Below, piece by piece: positions 8,887 through 18,367 of a DNA stretch of 64,000 bases (its first letter is position 1; every line of letters begins with the position of its first letter). A model generated the notes under the pieces. It made no database searches. It saw only the letters and a program-made list of their open reading frames with translations, and was not told the origin of the DNA. The position numbers and the translations under genes are program-made. The DNA comes from Paraburkholderia diazotrophica. Its GTDB lineage: Bacteria; Pseudomonadota; Gammaproteobacteria; Burkholderiales; Burkholderiaceae. The stretch lies in NCBI RefSeq assembly GCF_900108945.1, contig NZ_FNYE01000018.1, positions 1 through 64,000 on the forward strand, read 5' to 3'.

Positions 8887-8964
8887 ACTGAACGGTGCGC
8901 GGCGCATCGCATGACGCTTTCGCCACGCAATGCGCACGTCAGCGCTTCAAACGCGATTAAACGA

Positions 8965-10167
<1,203 letters not shown>

Positions 10168-10538
10168 GAGATGTCTCCAGTAATGGCAGGCTGGCGTATC
10201 GTGGAAGGCGCCAGCATCGGCGCATGGGGAGCGCCGGAAAACATGCCGATGAACCGATATTTGTTCTATACTCGAACAAACGATCATATATCGAACAATT
10301 CAGGTTTGATGATAGGCGGCTGACGGAAAGACTGTCAAGCGCGAAGGCGCGCGAGTGCGCGACGAAATCCGCTATGAGGTGTCGCTGAAAACGGCAGAGT
10401 CCGGCAGAAACCGGCAGGAAGCGGCGGCGCGCGGAAAGCTGTGGCGAAGTTGGCGAATCCGGGCGCTTGCGCTATCGTCACGGCTTTCCGCAGGCTAACG
10501 AAGGCTGTCCAACGTTTGAACGTATCGTGCATAGGCCC
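10168..10538. other. Divergent pcaF-pcaR intergenic region
   Basis: 371 bp holding the promoters of both divergent genes. The half near pcaF is AT-rich and contains the repeated GTTCG elements at 10261-10297. The half near pcaR (10310-10530) is GC-rich and shows nothing recognisable. Confidence 0.6.
10261..10297 (-). promoter_or_regulatory. Candidate PcaR operator upstream of pcaF
   Basis: On the minus strand two GTTCG elements follow each other 21 bp apart: GTTCGATATATGATC and GTTCGAGTATAGAAC. The second lies in an inverted repeat TTGTTC-N7-GAACAA (10261-10279). The block sits 94-130 bp upstream of pcaF. The sequence resembles the PcaR site I recall from Pseudomonas putida (GTTCGATAATCGCAC). 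The comparison is from memory; the repeated elements are directly visible. Confidence 0.55.
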
Positions 10539-11363
10539 ATGAGCAAAGTCCCACCAGCGTCACAAGCCGTTTCCGTCAACGATGGGGACGCGCCCGACAA
10601 ACCGGGCGACTCGTACGTGCAATCGTTCGCGCGCGGCCTCGCGGTGATCCGCGCGTTCAACGCCGAGCGTCCCGAGCAGACGCTCACCGACGTCGCATCG
10701 GCGACGGGCCTCACGCGCGCGGGCGCGCGCCGCATTTTGCTGACGCTGCAAACGCTCGGCTACGTCGAGGCCGAAGGGCGTCTGTTTCGGCTAACGCCGA
10801 AGATTCTCGATCTCGGTTTCGCGTATCTGACGTCGATGCCGTTCTGGAATCTCGCCGAGCCCTTCATGGAAGAACTGTCGGCGCAGGTGCACGAAAGCTG
10901 TTCGGCGGCCGTGCTCGACCGCACGGAAATCGTATACGTGCTGCGCGTGCCGACGCACAAGATCATGACGATCAATCTGTCGATCGGCAGCCGTTTGCCC
11001 GCGTATTGCACGTCGATGGGACGCGTACTGCTGTCGTCGCTTGACGAAGCGACACTCGACGCGACGCTCGACGCCTCGCCCATCGTCGCGCACACGCCGC
11101 GCACGATCACCGACAGGAACGAGTTGAAGAAGGCGATTGCGCAAGTGCGCAGCCAGGGCTGGGCCGTCGTCGATCAGGAACTGGAAGGCGGGCTGATTTC
11201 ACTATCCGCGCCGATCCGCAACCGGCGCGGACAGATCATCGCGGCGATGAATATCAGCGGCAACGCGCAGCGCAATTCCGCGAAGCAGATGGTGAAGGCG
11301 TTTCTTGAGCCGCTGCAAAAAGCGGCGCAGTCCGTGTCGGAGATGGTCGCGCTGCGCGGTTGA
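10539..11363 (+). CDS. pcaR: IclR-family regulator of the beta-ketoadipate pathway
   Basis: A 274-residue IclR protein. The N-terminal winged helix (FARGLAVIRAFN, TLTDVASATGLTRAGARRILLTL) is followed by the IclR effector domain (LSIGSRLPAYCTSMGRVLLSSL, GWAVVDQELEGGLISLSAPIRN). This C-terminal block and the divergent pcaF identify the PcaR/PcaU/PobR subgroup, which activates pca genes in response to beta-ketoadipate or protocatechuate. The start MSKVPP has AGG close upstream; the open frame extends 24 codons further upstream without a signal. Confidence 0.88.
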   Translation: MSKVPPASQAVSVNDGDAPDKPGDSYVQSFARGLAVIRAFNAERPEQTLTDVASATGLTRAGARRILLTLQTLGYVEAEGRLFRLTPKILDLGFAYLTSMPFWNLAEPFMEELSAQVHESCSAAVLDRTEIVYVLRVPTHKIMTINLSIGSRLPAYCTSMGRVLLSSLDEATLDATLDASPIVAHTPRTITDRNELKKAIAQVRSQGWAVVDQELEGGLISLSAPIRNRRGQIIAAMNISGNAQRNSAKQMVKAFLEPLQKAAQSVSEMVALRG

Positions 11364-11530
11364 TTGCGGTTGCGTGCGGTTGATCGCGATCGCGTGCGGC
11401 TTGCTTGCGCAGCGTGAAGAGTGCGAGCGACGCGTGCGTCAGTGGCTTCGCGTCGGCGAACCGCGAGAGCGAAGCCGCGCATAGGGCGCCGGTTCAAACG
11501 CCTATCCATCAACGGCCCATCACCGGCCCA

Positions 11531-12721
11531 TCAACGCCCCAGATAACGCTCCACGAGACGCGCCCAGTACGCGGCCCCGATCGGCAGGTTGCGGTCGTTG
11601 AAATCGTAGTGCGGGTTGTGCACCATGCAGCCGTCTTCGCCGACACCGTTGCCCAGGCGCAGGAACGACCCCGGCCGCTGTTCCAGCATGAACGCGAAGT
11701 CTTCGCTGCCCATCAGGATGTCGGCGTTCGGCTCGACGTTTTCGGCGCCCACCAGTTCGCGCGCGACCTGAATCGCGAACTCCGTTTCGGCATCCGTATT
11801 GACGACGACGGGATAGCCTTCGATGTAGTCGACGTGCGCCTTGCCGCCATAGCTCGCGGCCTGCGCTTCGGCGAGTTCGGTGATGCGCTGCTTCAGAAGC
11901 GCCCGCACTTCCGGGCTGAACGAGCGCACGCTCAGTTCGAGCTTCGCGCTCGACGGAATCACGTTGTTCGCGACGCCCGAATGCATCGTGCCGACCGTCA
12001 CGACAGCGGGCTGCGCCGGGTTCACGTTGCGCGCGACGATGGTCTGCAGCGCCATCACGATGCTCGACGCGATCACGATGGGATCGACGGCGAGATGCGG
12101 ACGCGCCGCGTGGCCGCCGACGCCTTCGATTGTGATCGTCGCCTTGTCGCCCGCGGCCATGAACGCGCCCTTGCGGAACAGAAACTTGCCCGGCTCCGCG
12201 CCCGGATGGTTGTGCACGCCGAACACGGCGTCGCACGTAAAGCGCTCGAACAGGCCGTCTTCGATCATCTTCTTCGCGCCGCTGTCGATCCCGCTTTCCT
12301 CGGCCGGCTGAAAGTACAGATGCACCGTGCCCGAGAAGCGGCGTGTCTTCGCCAGATGCTGGGCCGCGCCGAGCAGCATCGTCGTGTGGCCGTCGTGGCC
12401 GCATGCGTGCATCCTGCCGTGCCTTCCGCTCGCATACGGCAGGCCCGTCTGCTCGACGATGGGCAGTGCGTCCATGTCCGCGCGCAGCCCGATGCTGCGC
12501 GTGCCGTCGCCGACCTTCAACGTGCCGACCACACCCGTCTTGCCGACCCCGCGCGTCACCTTCCAGCCCCACGCCTCCAGCTTTTCGGCGACGAGCGCCG
12601 CCGTCGCCACTTCTTCGTACGCGAGTTCGGGATGGTGGTGAATGTGGTGGCGGATATCGCGCAGTGAAGCAGCGGCGGGTTCGAGGTCGGCGATTTCGGT
12701 CAGAGGGCTGGCGTCGGTCAT
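11531..12721 (-). CDS. M20-family amidohydrolase (hippurate/N-acyl-amino-acid hydrolase type)
   Basis: A 396-residue metallo-amidohydrolase. Seen: HHIHHHPELAYEE at the N-terminus, GLRADMDALPI, HACGHDGHTTMLLGAA and FQPAEESGIDSGAKKMIEDG, which supply the metal ligands and catalytic Glu of the M20D family, plus NNVIPSSAKLELSVRSF and MGSEDFAFML near the C-terminus. Such enzymes cleave hippurate, indole-3-acetyl-amino acids or N-acetyl amino acids; the substrate cannot be decided here. The ATG with GGAG seven bases upstream is used; a TTG precedes it. No obvious operon partner. Confidence 0.85.
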   Translation of the reverse strand: MTDASPLTEIADLEPAAASLRDIRHHIHHHPELAYEEVATAALVAEKLEAWGWKVTRGVGKTGVVGTLKVGDGTRSIGLRADMDALPIVEQTGLPYASGRHGRMHACGHDGHTTMLLGAAQHLAKTRRFSGTVHLYFQPAEESGIDSGAKKMIEDGLFERFTCDAVFGVHNHPGAEPGKFLFRKGAFMAAGDKATITIEGVGGHAARPHLAVDPIVIASSIVMALQTIVARNVNPAQPAVVTVGTMHSGVANNVIPSSAKLELSVRSFSPEVRALLKQRITELAEAQAASYGGKAHVDYIEGYPVVVNTDAETEFAIQVARELVGAENVEPNADILMGSEDFAFMLEQRPGSFLRLGNGVGEDGCMVHNPHYDFNDRNLPIGAAYWARLVERYLGR

Positions 12722-12833
12722 CAAGGGTGCTCCGCGGGTTTGTTCTGGTCTCTTCGCCGCGTCTCGTGCGCAGCGTCAATCCGCAGACTATAGCAACGCG
12801 AGGTCTTTCCCGTAAGACGGTCGTGCGTCTGAC

Positions 12834-13439
12834 TTACTTAACGCTTTCATCGGGAACGGGCGCATCGGTCCCGGGCTCACGCGACAGCTGCGCCGACGCT
12901 TCATGCTTCAACACATCGACGAACGCATGGCCGGCTGCTTCGAGCGTGCCGGAATTATCGATATGCGTGAGATGCGCGCCATCGGGCAGCGTGAACGGCG
13001 CCTGGCGCGCAAGGCGTGCCTCGACCTGCTCCTGCGTCTCGCGTCCGCGCGCCACGAGACGTTGCGCGAGAATATGAGGCGCGGCATGGATATGCACGAC
13101 TTCGAGATGCGGATAGCGCTTCAGCGCACGCGACAGATACGCACGCGACCCATTGATGACGACCGTGCAGCCGCGCGCCAGCCACGCGTCGATCTCGATC
13201 CCGATGCCGTAGTGCAGTTCATGACTCGACCATTCAAGCGCAAAGAGACCGTGCGCCGAACGCGCGGCGAACTCTTCGTGCGTCAACGCGATGTGATTTT
13301 CGTTGTGCCCCGTGCCGCGCGTGATGTAGCGATGCGCAAAGACGACGCGCGTGCCGGCGACATGATCGCGCGCGTAGTGCAGCAGCGAATCCTTGCCGGC
13401 GCCCGATGGTCCGATCACGTAGATCAAACGGCCCTTCAT
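12834..13439 (-). CDS. phnN: Ribose 1,5-bisphosphate phosphokinase
   Basis: A 201-residue P-loop kinase that phosphorylates ribose 1,5-bisphosphate to PRPP, feeding the sugar from C-P lyase back to metabolism. Start MKGRLIYVIGPSGAGKDSLL has the Walker A motif (Lys16). FAHRYITRG, FALEWSSHELHYGIG and VVINGSRAYLS follow the guanylate-kinase-like family pattern. It is the last gene of the minus-strand arm, 20 bp after the DUF1045 gene. Alternative GTG starts lie just upstream in frame. Confidence 0.88.
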   Translation of the reverse strand: MKGRLIYVIGPSGAGKDSLLHYARDHVAGTRVVFAHRYITRGTGHNENHIALTHEEFAARSAHGLFALEWSSHELHYGIGIEIDAWLARGCTVVINGSRAYLSRALKRYPHLEVVHIHAAPHILAQRLVARGRETQEQVEARLARQAPFTLPDGAHLTHIDNSGTLEAAGHAFVDVLKHEASAQLSREPGTDAPVPDESVK

Positions 13440-13459
13440 GCGTTCATTCACTCCTTCAT

Positions 13460-14191
13460 TCACGCCTCGTGTTCTGCCGTAAATGGGAGCCGCTGCCACA
13501 GCATGAACGGCTCGCCAGGCGCAGGCTCGACGCAGATCGCCGCGCCGTCGATGGACAACGGCCCGAGACGCTGCGCCTCGCGATGCCACCATCCGACGAT
13601 CGCGGCGCGGTCGGCGGCATTGTCGAGCGAATTGGACAGCGTCATATGGAAACGAAACTCGTCGAGCACATACGGATATCCCCATTCGACGAGCAGTTCG
13701 CGCTGGCGTTCCGTCAGCGGAGCCTGCATGCGCTTTGCGATATCGGCGGCGGACGGCTTCTCGCGCAGCGGCGCGAAAGTGTGCAGCGCATCGGCGGCGA
13801 GCGCGCACATCTGTTCGTCTCCCGATGGCGTCGCGGGACGCATCGCCACGAAGTCGCCCAACGTCGCCGCTTCGACGTGCAATGCGAAAGGCCTCTGCGT
13901 ATGCGCCCAGTTTTCAGCGGCTTCGAGCAGATCGGCGACGGTTGCGCGACCGGCAAGACGGAACGGCGCGACGAGCGTGCCGTGCCAGCCATAGCGGCGC
14001 GGCGATGCCGTCAGTTGCGCAAGCGGTTCGGACAGCGCGGGCGCTTGTTGCGGGTCGATCGAAGCGCCGCTCTCGGCATCGCGGCCGAGCCACGCGCAGC
14101 CCGCATCCCACCAGCCCGACGCGCGCGCCGGCGCGTAATAGATCGCGAAGCGCGCCTGCGCGGACCAGGCATTCATCGTGGCTGTGCTCAT
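13460..14191 (-). CDS. DUF1045 protein, 2H-phosphoesterase-like, phosphonate metabolism
   Basis: A 243-residue protein with two HxTL motifs, GWHGTLVAPF (His70) and FHMTLSNSL (His182), the signature of the 2H phosphoesterase superfamily acting on cyclic phosphates. DUF1045 genes are known neighbours of phn genes. C-P lyase releases a 1,2-cyclic ribosyl phosphate that PhnP opens in E. coli; no phnP is seen here, so this protein is a plausible replacement. Its ATG overlaps the phnF stop (ATGA), indicating translational coupling. Enzyme role is inferred. Confidence 0.8.
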   Translation of the reverse strand: MSTATMNAWSAQARFAIYYAPARASGWWDAGCAWLGRDAESGASIDPQQAPALSEPLAQLTASPRRYGWHGTLVAPFRLAGRATVADLLEAAENWAHTQRPFALHVEAATLGDFVAMRPATPSGDEQMCALAADALHTFAPLREKPSAADIAKRMQAPLTERQRELLVEWGYPYVLDEFRFHMTLSNSLDNAADRAAIVGWWHREAQRLGPLSIDGAAICVEPAPGEPFMLWQRLPFTAEHEA

Positions 14192-14946
14192 ACGTCGTGC
14201 TCGACCATCAGTTGCACGCGGTCCGCGGCGAAGTGCGTGAAGCCGTACTTGATTGGCGTGCCTTCCGTATCGACGTCGACGTTCTCGACCCAGAGCACCG
14301 GCTGCTGCCGGTTGATGCCGAGACGCCGCGCGACTTCCGGCTCGGGCAATACGCTGCCGATACGGCTCCACTTGCGCAGATAATCGTTCACGCCATATTC
14401 GGCCATCGCCTTCGTGATGCCGCCCACGCGTTCGAGCACGTCGGGCAGATCCGCGAAACGCGCGGCCGGATAGAAGTTGCGCGCGAACGTGAGCGGCACG
14501 CCGTCCGCTTCATGCAGCGACTCGATGCGATACACGAACGCGCCCGCGCGCAGGCCCAGCGCCTTCGCGACGGTGGGATCGGCCTTCACGCGCGCCGCCG
14601 ACAGCATCGTGCCCGCCGCCGAATGATGCTGCTGCCGCAGGTTCTCGGTGAAGCGCGTGCGGCGGCCGATCGTATAGTCGATGGCACCCGGCTGCACGAA
14701 CGTGCCGCGTCCCTGCTCGACGCTGACGAGTCCTTGCGCGGCGAGGCCCAGCATCGCACGGCGGATCGTATGGCGGTTCACGTCGAAGCGCCGCGCAAGC
14801 TCGCCTTCGCTCGGCAGACGTCCGTCCTCGCCGAAGCCGCTTGCCGCGATCTCCTTCGCGAGAATCTGCTCGATCTGCCGCCACACGGCAACGCCCGCTC
14901 CCCGTTCGAGCATCGTGCCCGGCGCTGCGTCGTCGTTCGATGTCAT
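14188..14946 (-). CDS. phnF: GntR/HutC-family regulator of phosphonate use
   Basis: A 252-residue regulator. The N-terminal winged helix-turn-helix shows WRQIEQILAKEI, LPSEGELARRFDVNRHTIRRAM and the wing VEQGRGTFV. The C-terminal UTRA domain includes FVYRIESLHEADGVPLTFARNFYPAARFADL and FTHFAADRVQLMVEHDV. It heads the minus-strand arm and faces phnG across 199 bp containing a perfect palindrome matching the HutC-type operator core. In enterobacteria PhnF is a presumed repressor of the phn operon; repression here is inferred. Confidence 0.9.
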   Translation of the reverse strand: MTSNDDAAPGTMLERGAGVAVWRQIEQILAKEIAASGFGEDGRLPSEGELARRFDVNRHTIRRAMLGLAAQGLVSVEQGRGTFVQPGAIDYTIGRRTRFTENLRQQHHSAAGTMLSAARVKADPTVAKALGLRAGAFVYRIESLHEADGVPLTFARNFYPAARFADLPDVLERVGGITKAMAEYGVNDYLRKWSRIGSVLPEPEVARRLGINRQQPVLWVENVDVDTEGTPIKYGFTHFAADRVQLMVEHDV

Positions 14947-15055
14947 GGTGCTGTCATTCCCTTCCGTTCAAATAAGCGTTCTTTGCATTGTAGTCCGCGA
15001 GCCGTGGCGGAAATATGAAATGCGCCTTCTGTCACGGGACAGCGACGTTTTAGCT

Positions 15056-15075
15056 CTAAACGTCTAGACGTTTAG
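15056..15075. promoter_or_regulatory. Perfect 20-bp palindrome, candidate PhnF operator
   Basis: CTAAACGTCTAGACGTTTAG is perfectly self-complementary and contains GTCTAGAC, which fits the HutC-subfamily operator pattern GTMTAKAC (from memory). An overlapping imperfect palindrome (ACGTTTTAG-CTCTAAACGT) lies immediately to the left at about 15045-15063. The position, 71 bp before phnG and 110 bp before phnF, would let one protein control both arms. Confidence 0.65.
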
Positions 15076-15145
15076 ACGAATAGATGCTCAAATGTCTGCA
15101 CTTGCCACCGATGGTCCACTGATCGTCCACTTCCAGGAAATGCCG

Positions 15146-15661
15146 ATGAGCGCCCCCGCTTCTCCGCCTGCCACCGCCTCCCCTGCCTCAGCCAACGCCG
15201 CGCGCCGCGCATGGATGGCCGTCCTCGCCCGCGCGCCGCGCGCCGATCTCGAAACCGCGCTGAGCCGCGCGATGGAAGGCACGCCATTCCCCGCATTCGA
15301 TTGGCTGCGTCCGCCCGAGATCGGGCTTGCGATGGTGCGCGGACGCATCGGCGGCACGGGCGATGCATTCAATCTCGGAGAAGCGACGGTCACGCGCGCC
15401 ACGCTGCGTCTGCGCGCGGCCAATGACGATACGGATGAGAGCGCAACGGTCGGCGTCGCGTGTCATCTGGGACGCGACCGCCGCCGCGCCGAACTCGCTG
15501 CTATCGCAGACGCACTGCTGCAAACGCCGCAGCATCGCGAACGTCTGCAGCAGCAGCTGATCGCGCCGCTCGCTACGCAACTCGCGGCGAAACGTGCGCA
15601 ACGTCAACAGGACGCCGCATCGACGCGCGTCGAATTCTTCACGATGGTCCGAGGCGACTGA
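15146..15661 (+). CDS. phnG: C-P lyase core subunit PhnG
   Basis: 171 residues, part of the PhnGHIJ core complex that attaches methylphosphonate to ribose triphosphate. Family segments seen: RRAWMAVLARA, DWLRPPEIGLAMVRGRIGGTGDAFNLGEATVTRATLRL and VGVACHLGRDRRRAELAAIADALLQ. Start MSAPASPP follows AGGA with proper spacing; an in-frame ATG two codons earlier is equally possible. First gene of the plus-strand operon; its stop overlaps the phnH start (TGATG). Confidence 0.92.
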   Translation: MSAPASPPATASPASANAARRAWMAVLARAPRADLETALSRAMEGTPFPAFDWLRPPEIGLAMVRGRIGGTGDAFNLGEATVTRATLRLRAANDDTDESATVGVACHLGRDRRRAELAAIADALLQTPQHRERLQQQLIAPLATQLAAKRAQRQQDAASTRVEFFTMVRGD

Positions 15662-16308
15662 TGAACCCTTCCCCGCAATCCGCGCAGATCGCGCTCTCCA
15701 TGCTGACGCCGGGCTTCGCCGATCCCGTCCACGATACGCAGACGGTGTTTCGCACGCTGCTCGATGCGCTGTCGCGTCCGGGCAAGATCGGCACGATCGA
15801 CAACGTGCTGCCCGCTTCGCGCAGCGACGCGCGCAACAACCTGCCGCACGCGCGCGCCGATCTTGCGGTTTTCGCCGCGCTGCTCGCGCTGTGCGACTAC
15901 TCGACGCCCGTGTGGCTCTCGCAGCCCGATGCCGTGCTCGGCTCGGCGTTGCGCTTTCATACGGGCGCGCCGCTCGTCGACGAGCCGCAAAAGGCCGCGT
16001 TCGCCTATGTGCACGACGCGAGCACGCTGCCGCCGCTCACGAGCTTCGCGCTCGGCGCGCCCGAAACGCCGGAGCAATCGGTGACACTGCTCGTGCGCGT
16101 CGATTCCTTGACGCAAGGAGCGCCCGTCGCGTTACGTGGCCCCGGCATCGAAGACACACACACGATCGCGCCGTCCGGCCTGCCAGAGCGTTTCTGGCGC
16201 GAGCGCGCCGAACTCGCGCCGCTCTTTCCGTGCGGCATCGACTGTTGTCTCGTCTGCGGCGACACGCTCATCGGCCTGCCGCGCACAACCCGAGTGGAGC
16301 TGAACTAA
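15661..16308 (+). CDS. phnH: C-P lyase core subunit PhnH
   Basis: 215 residues. Seen: LTPGFADPVHDTQTVFRTLLDALSRPGKIGTI near the N-terminus, FHTGAPLVDEPQKAAFAYV, LVRVDSLTQGAPVALRGPGI and FPCGIDCCLVCGDTLIGLPRTT at the C-terminus, all typical PhnH blocks. PhnH has a PLP-transferase-like fold without the cofactor and is a structural subunit of the core complex. It overlaps phnG and phnI by one base on each side. Confidence 0.93.
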   Translation: MNPSPQSAQIALSMLTPGFADPVHDTQTVFRTLLDALSRPGKIGTIDNVLPASRSDARNNLPHARADLAVFAALLALCDYSTPVWLSQPDAVLGSALRFHTGAPLVDEPQKAAFAYVHDASTLPPLTSFALGAPETPEQSVTLLVRVDSLTQGAPVALRGPGIEDTHTIAPSGLPERFWRERAELAPLFPCGIDCCLVCGDTLIGLPRTTRVELN

Positions 16309-17450
16309 TGTACGTTGCCGTCAAAGGTGGAGAACGCGCGATCGAAGCATCGTGGCGTCTGCTCGACAAGGCGCGCCGCGGCGATACGCAGTTCGCCGAA
16401 CTGAGCGTCGCGCAGATTCGCACGCAGTTGCGCCTCGCCGTCGCGCGCGTGATGACGGAAGGCTCGGTCTACGACGAAGAGCTAGCCGCGCTCGCGATCA
16501 AACAGGCAGCCGGCGATCTCGTCGAAGCGATCTTCCTGCTGCGCGCCTATCGCACGACGCTGCCGCGCTTCGGCTACACGCAGCCCGTCGACACGGAAGA
16601 CATGCACATCGAGCGGCGCATCTCCGCGACGTTCAAGGACGTGCCCGGCGGCCAGATGCTCGGCGCGACGTATGACTACACGCAGCGGCTGCTCGATTTC
16701 ACTTTGCTCGCCGAAGGCGACGACGAAGATGCCGCCGCGCCCGCAAAGCGCAGCGAAAGCGCAAGCGAAGAAGCGATGCCGCGCGTCGTCTCGCTGCTCG
16801 ACAAGGAAGGCCTGATCGAACAGGAATGCGTGTCCGAAGACACACCCGAACCCGGCGATCTGTCGCGCGAGCCGCTGTCTTTTCCCGCGAGCCGCGCGAC
16901 GCGCCTGCAAAACCTCGCTCGCGGCGACGAAGGCTTTCTGCTCGCGATGGGCTACGCGACCCAGCGCGGCTACGCGCACTCGCATCCGTTCGCGGGCGAG
17001 ATCCGCTTCGGCACGGTGGCCGTCGAGATGGAGCTCGACGAACTCGGCGAGGCCGTCGAGATCGGCGAAATCGACGTGACGGAATGCCAGATGATCAACC
17101 AGTTCGCGGGCAGCAGCGAAGTGCCGCCCACCTTCACGCAAGGCTACGGTCTCGCGTTCGGTCATTCGGAGCGCAAGGCGATGGCGATGGCGTTGGTCGA
17201 TCGCGCGCTGCGCGCTGAAGAACTCGGCGAAACGCTCGGCTCGCCGACGCAGGACGTCGAATTCATGCTGTCGCACAGCGATAACGTCGAGGCATCGGGC
17301 TTCGTGCAGCATCTGAAACTGCCGCATTACGTCGACTTCCAGTCCGAACTCGAACTCGTGCGCCGTCTGCGCGCGAAACACGCGGCACGCGATCAGCGCG
17401 ACGACAGCGACCCGAACGGCAAAGAGAACAAAGAGGAGCAAGCGGCATGA
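16308..17450 (+). CDS. phnI: C-P lyase core subunit PhnI (nucleosidase component)
   Basis: 380 residues, close to the family length. Seen: MYVAVKGGERAIEASWRLLD, GFLLAMGYATQRGYAHSHPFAGEIRFG, CQMINQFAGSS, FTQGYGLAFGHSERKAMAMALVDRAL and SDNVEASGFVQHLKLPHYVDFQSELE. PhnI, with GHL, forms the ribose-triphosphate conjugate from ATP and phosphonate. The C-terminal tail is charged and low-complexity (RDQRDDSDPNGKENKEEQ). The stop overlaps phnJ by four bases (ATGA). Confidence 0.95.
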   Translation: MYVAVKGGERAIEASWRLLDKARRGDTQFAELSVAQIRTQLRLAVARVMTEGSVYDEELAALAIKQAAGDLVEAIFLLRAYRTTLPRFGYTQPVDTEDMHIERRISATFKDVPGGQMLGATYDYTQRLLDFTLLAEGDDEDAAAPAKRSESASEEAMPRVVSLLDKEGLIEQECVSEDTPEPGDLSREPLSFPASRATRLQNLARGDEGFLLAMGYATQRGYAHSHPFAGEIRFGTVAVEMELDELGEAVEIGEIDVTECQMINQFAGSSEVPPTFTQGYGLAFGHSERKAMAMALVDRALRAEELGETLGSPTQDVEFMLSHSDNVEASGFVQHLKLPHYVDFQSELELVRRLRAKHAARDQRDDSDPNGKENKEEQAA

Positions 17451-18367
17451 ACGCGCCCGACACGACGATGCAAAGTTCGGCGCATGACAGCGCCGCCGAG
17501 GGCTACAACTTTGCGTATCTCGACGAACAGACCAAGCGCATGATCCGCCGCGCGCTGCTGAAGGCAGTGGCCGTGCCGGGCTATCAGGTGCCGTTCGCAT
17601 CGCGCGAAATGCCGCTGCCATTCGGCTGGGGCACGGGCGGCATTCAGGTGACGGCATCGATCATCGGGCGTGACGACACGCTGAAAGTGATCGACCAGGG
17701 CTCCGACGAAACGACGAACGCCGTCAACATTCGCCGCTTCTTCGCGCGCACGACGGGCGTCAGCACGACCCGCAAGACGAGCGAGGCGACCATCGTGCAG
17801 ACGCGTCACCGCATTCCCGAAACGCCGCTCACCGACAAGCAGATTCTCGTCTATCAGGTGCCGATGCCTGAGCCGCTGTTCCGGCTCGAGCCGCGTGTAG
17901 CCGAGTGCAAGAAGCTGCACGCGCTCGCCGACTACGGTCTCATCAGCGTGAAGCTGTACGAGGACATCGTGCATCACGGCAGCATCGCGACGACGTACGA
18001 CTACCCGGTGATCGTCAACGGACGCTATCTCGCGTCGCCGTCGCCGATCCCGAAGTACGACAACCCGAAGATGCACATGAACCCCGCGCTGCAACTGTTC
18101 GGCGCGGGACGCGAGCGGCGCATCCACGCGATTCCGCCGTACACGCCCGTAAAAAGCCTCGATTTCGACGATCACCCGTTCGAGGTGCAGCGTTGGGAGC
18201 ATGCGTGCGCGCTGTGCGGATCGACGGAGAGCTTCCTCGATGAAATGATCGTCGACGATGCGGGCAAGCGGATGTTCGTCTGCTCGGACAGCGACTACTG
18301 CCACGAGCGCCGCGAACAGCAAGGGATCGAACAGATCGGGAAACACAACGAAGGAGAAAGCGCATGA
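17447..18367 (+). CDS. phnJ: Carbon-phosphorus lyase catalytic subunit PhnJ (radical SAM, 4Fe-4S)
   Basis: 306 residues; the subunit that cleaves the C-P bond of the ribosyl phosphonate by radical SAM chemistry. Four cluster/catalytic cysteines are visible as Cys254, Cys257, Cys279 and Cys285 in CALCGS and FVCSDSDYC, with the same 3-22-6 spacing as the E. coli enzyme. Also seen: GYNFAYLDEQTKRMIRRALLK and PMPLPFGWGTGGIQVTAS-like segments. Overlaps phnI and phnK by four bases each. Confidence 0.96.
   Translation: MNAPDTTMQSSAHDSAAEGYNFAYLDEQTKRMIRRALLKAVAVPGYQVPFASREMPLPFGWGTGGIQVTASIIGRDDTLKVIDQGSDETTNAVNIRRFFARTTGVSTTRKTSEATIVQTRHRIPETPLTDKQILVYQVPMPEPLFRLEPRVAECKKLHALADYGLISVKLYEDIVHHGSIATTYDYPVIVNGRYLASPSPIPKYDNPKMHMNPALQLFGAGRERRIHAIPPYTPVKSLDFDDHPFEVQRWEHACALCGSTESFLDEMIVDDAGKRMFVCSDSDYCHERREQQGIEQIGKHNEGESA

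Noticed and set aside
15029..15048. Possible Pho box (CTGTCAC followed by CAGCGAC) before phnG
   Set aside because: Only one half-site fits CTGTCAY; the second differs at most positions. PhoB control remains possible but is not supported here.
15594..16307. In-frame upstream extension of phnI across phnH
   Set aside because: The true phnI start MYVAVKGGER overlaps the phnH stop; the upstream part is phnH read in another frame.
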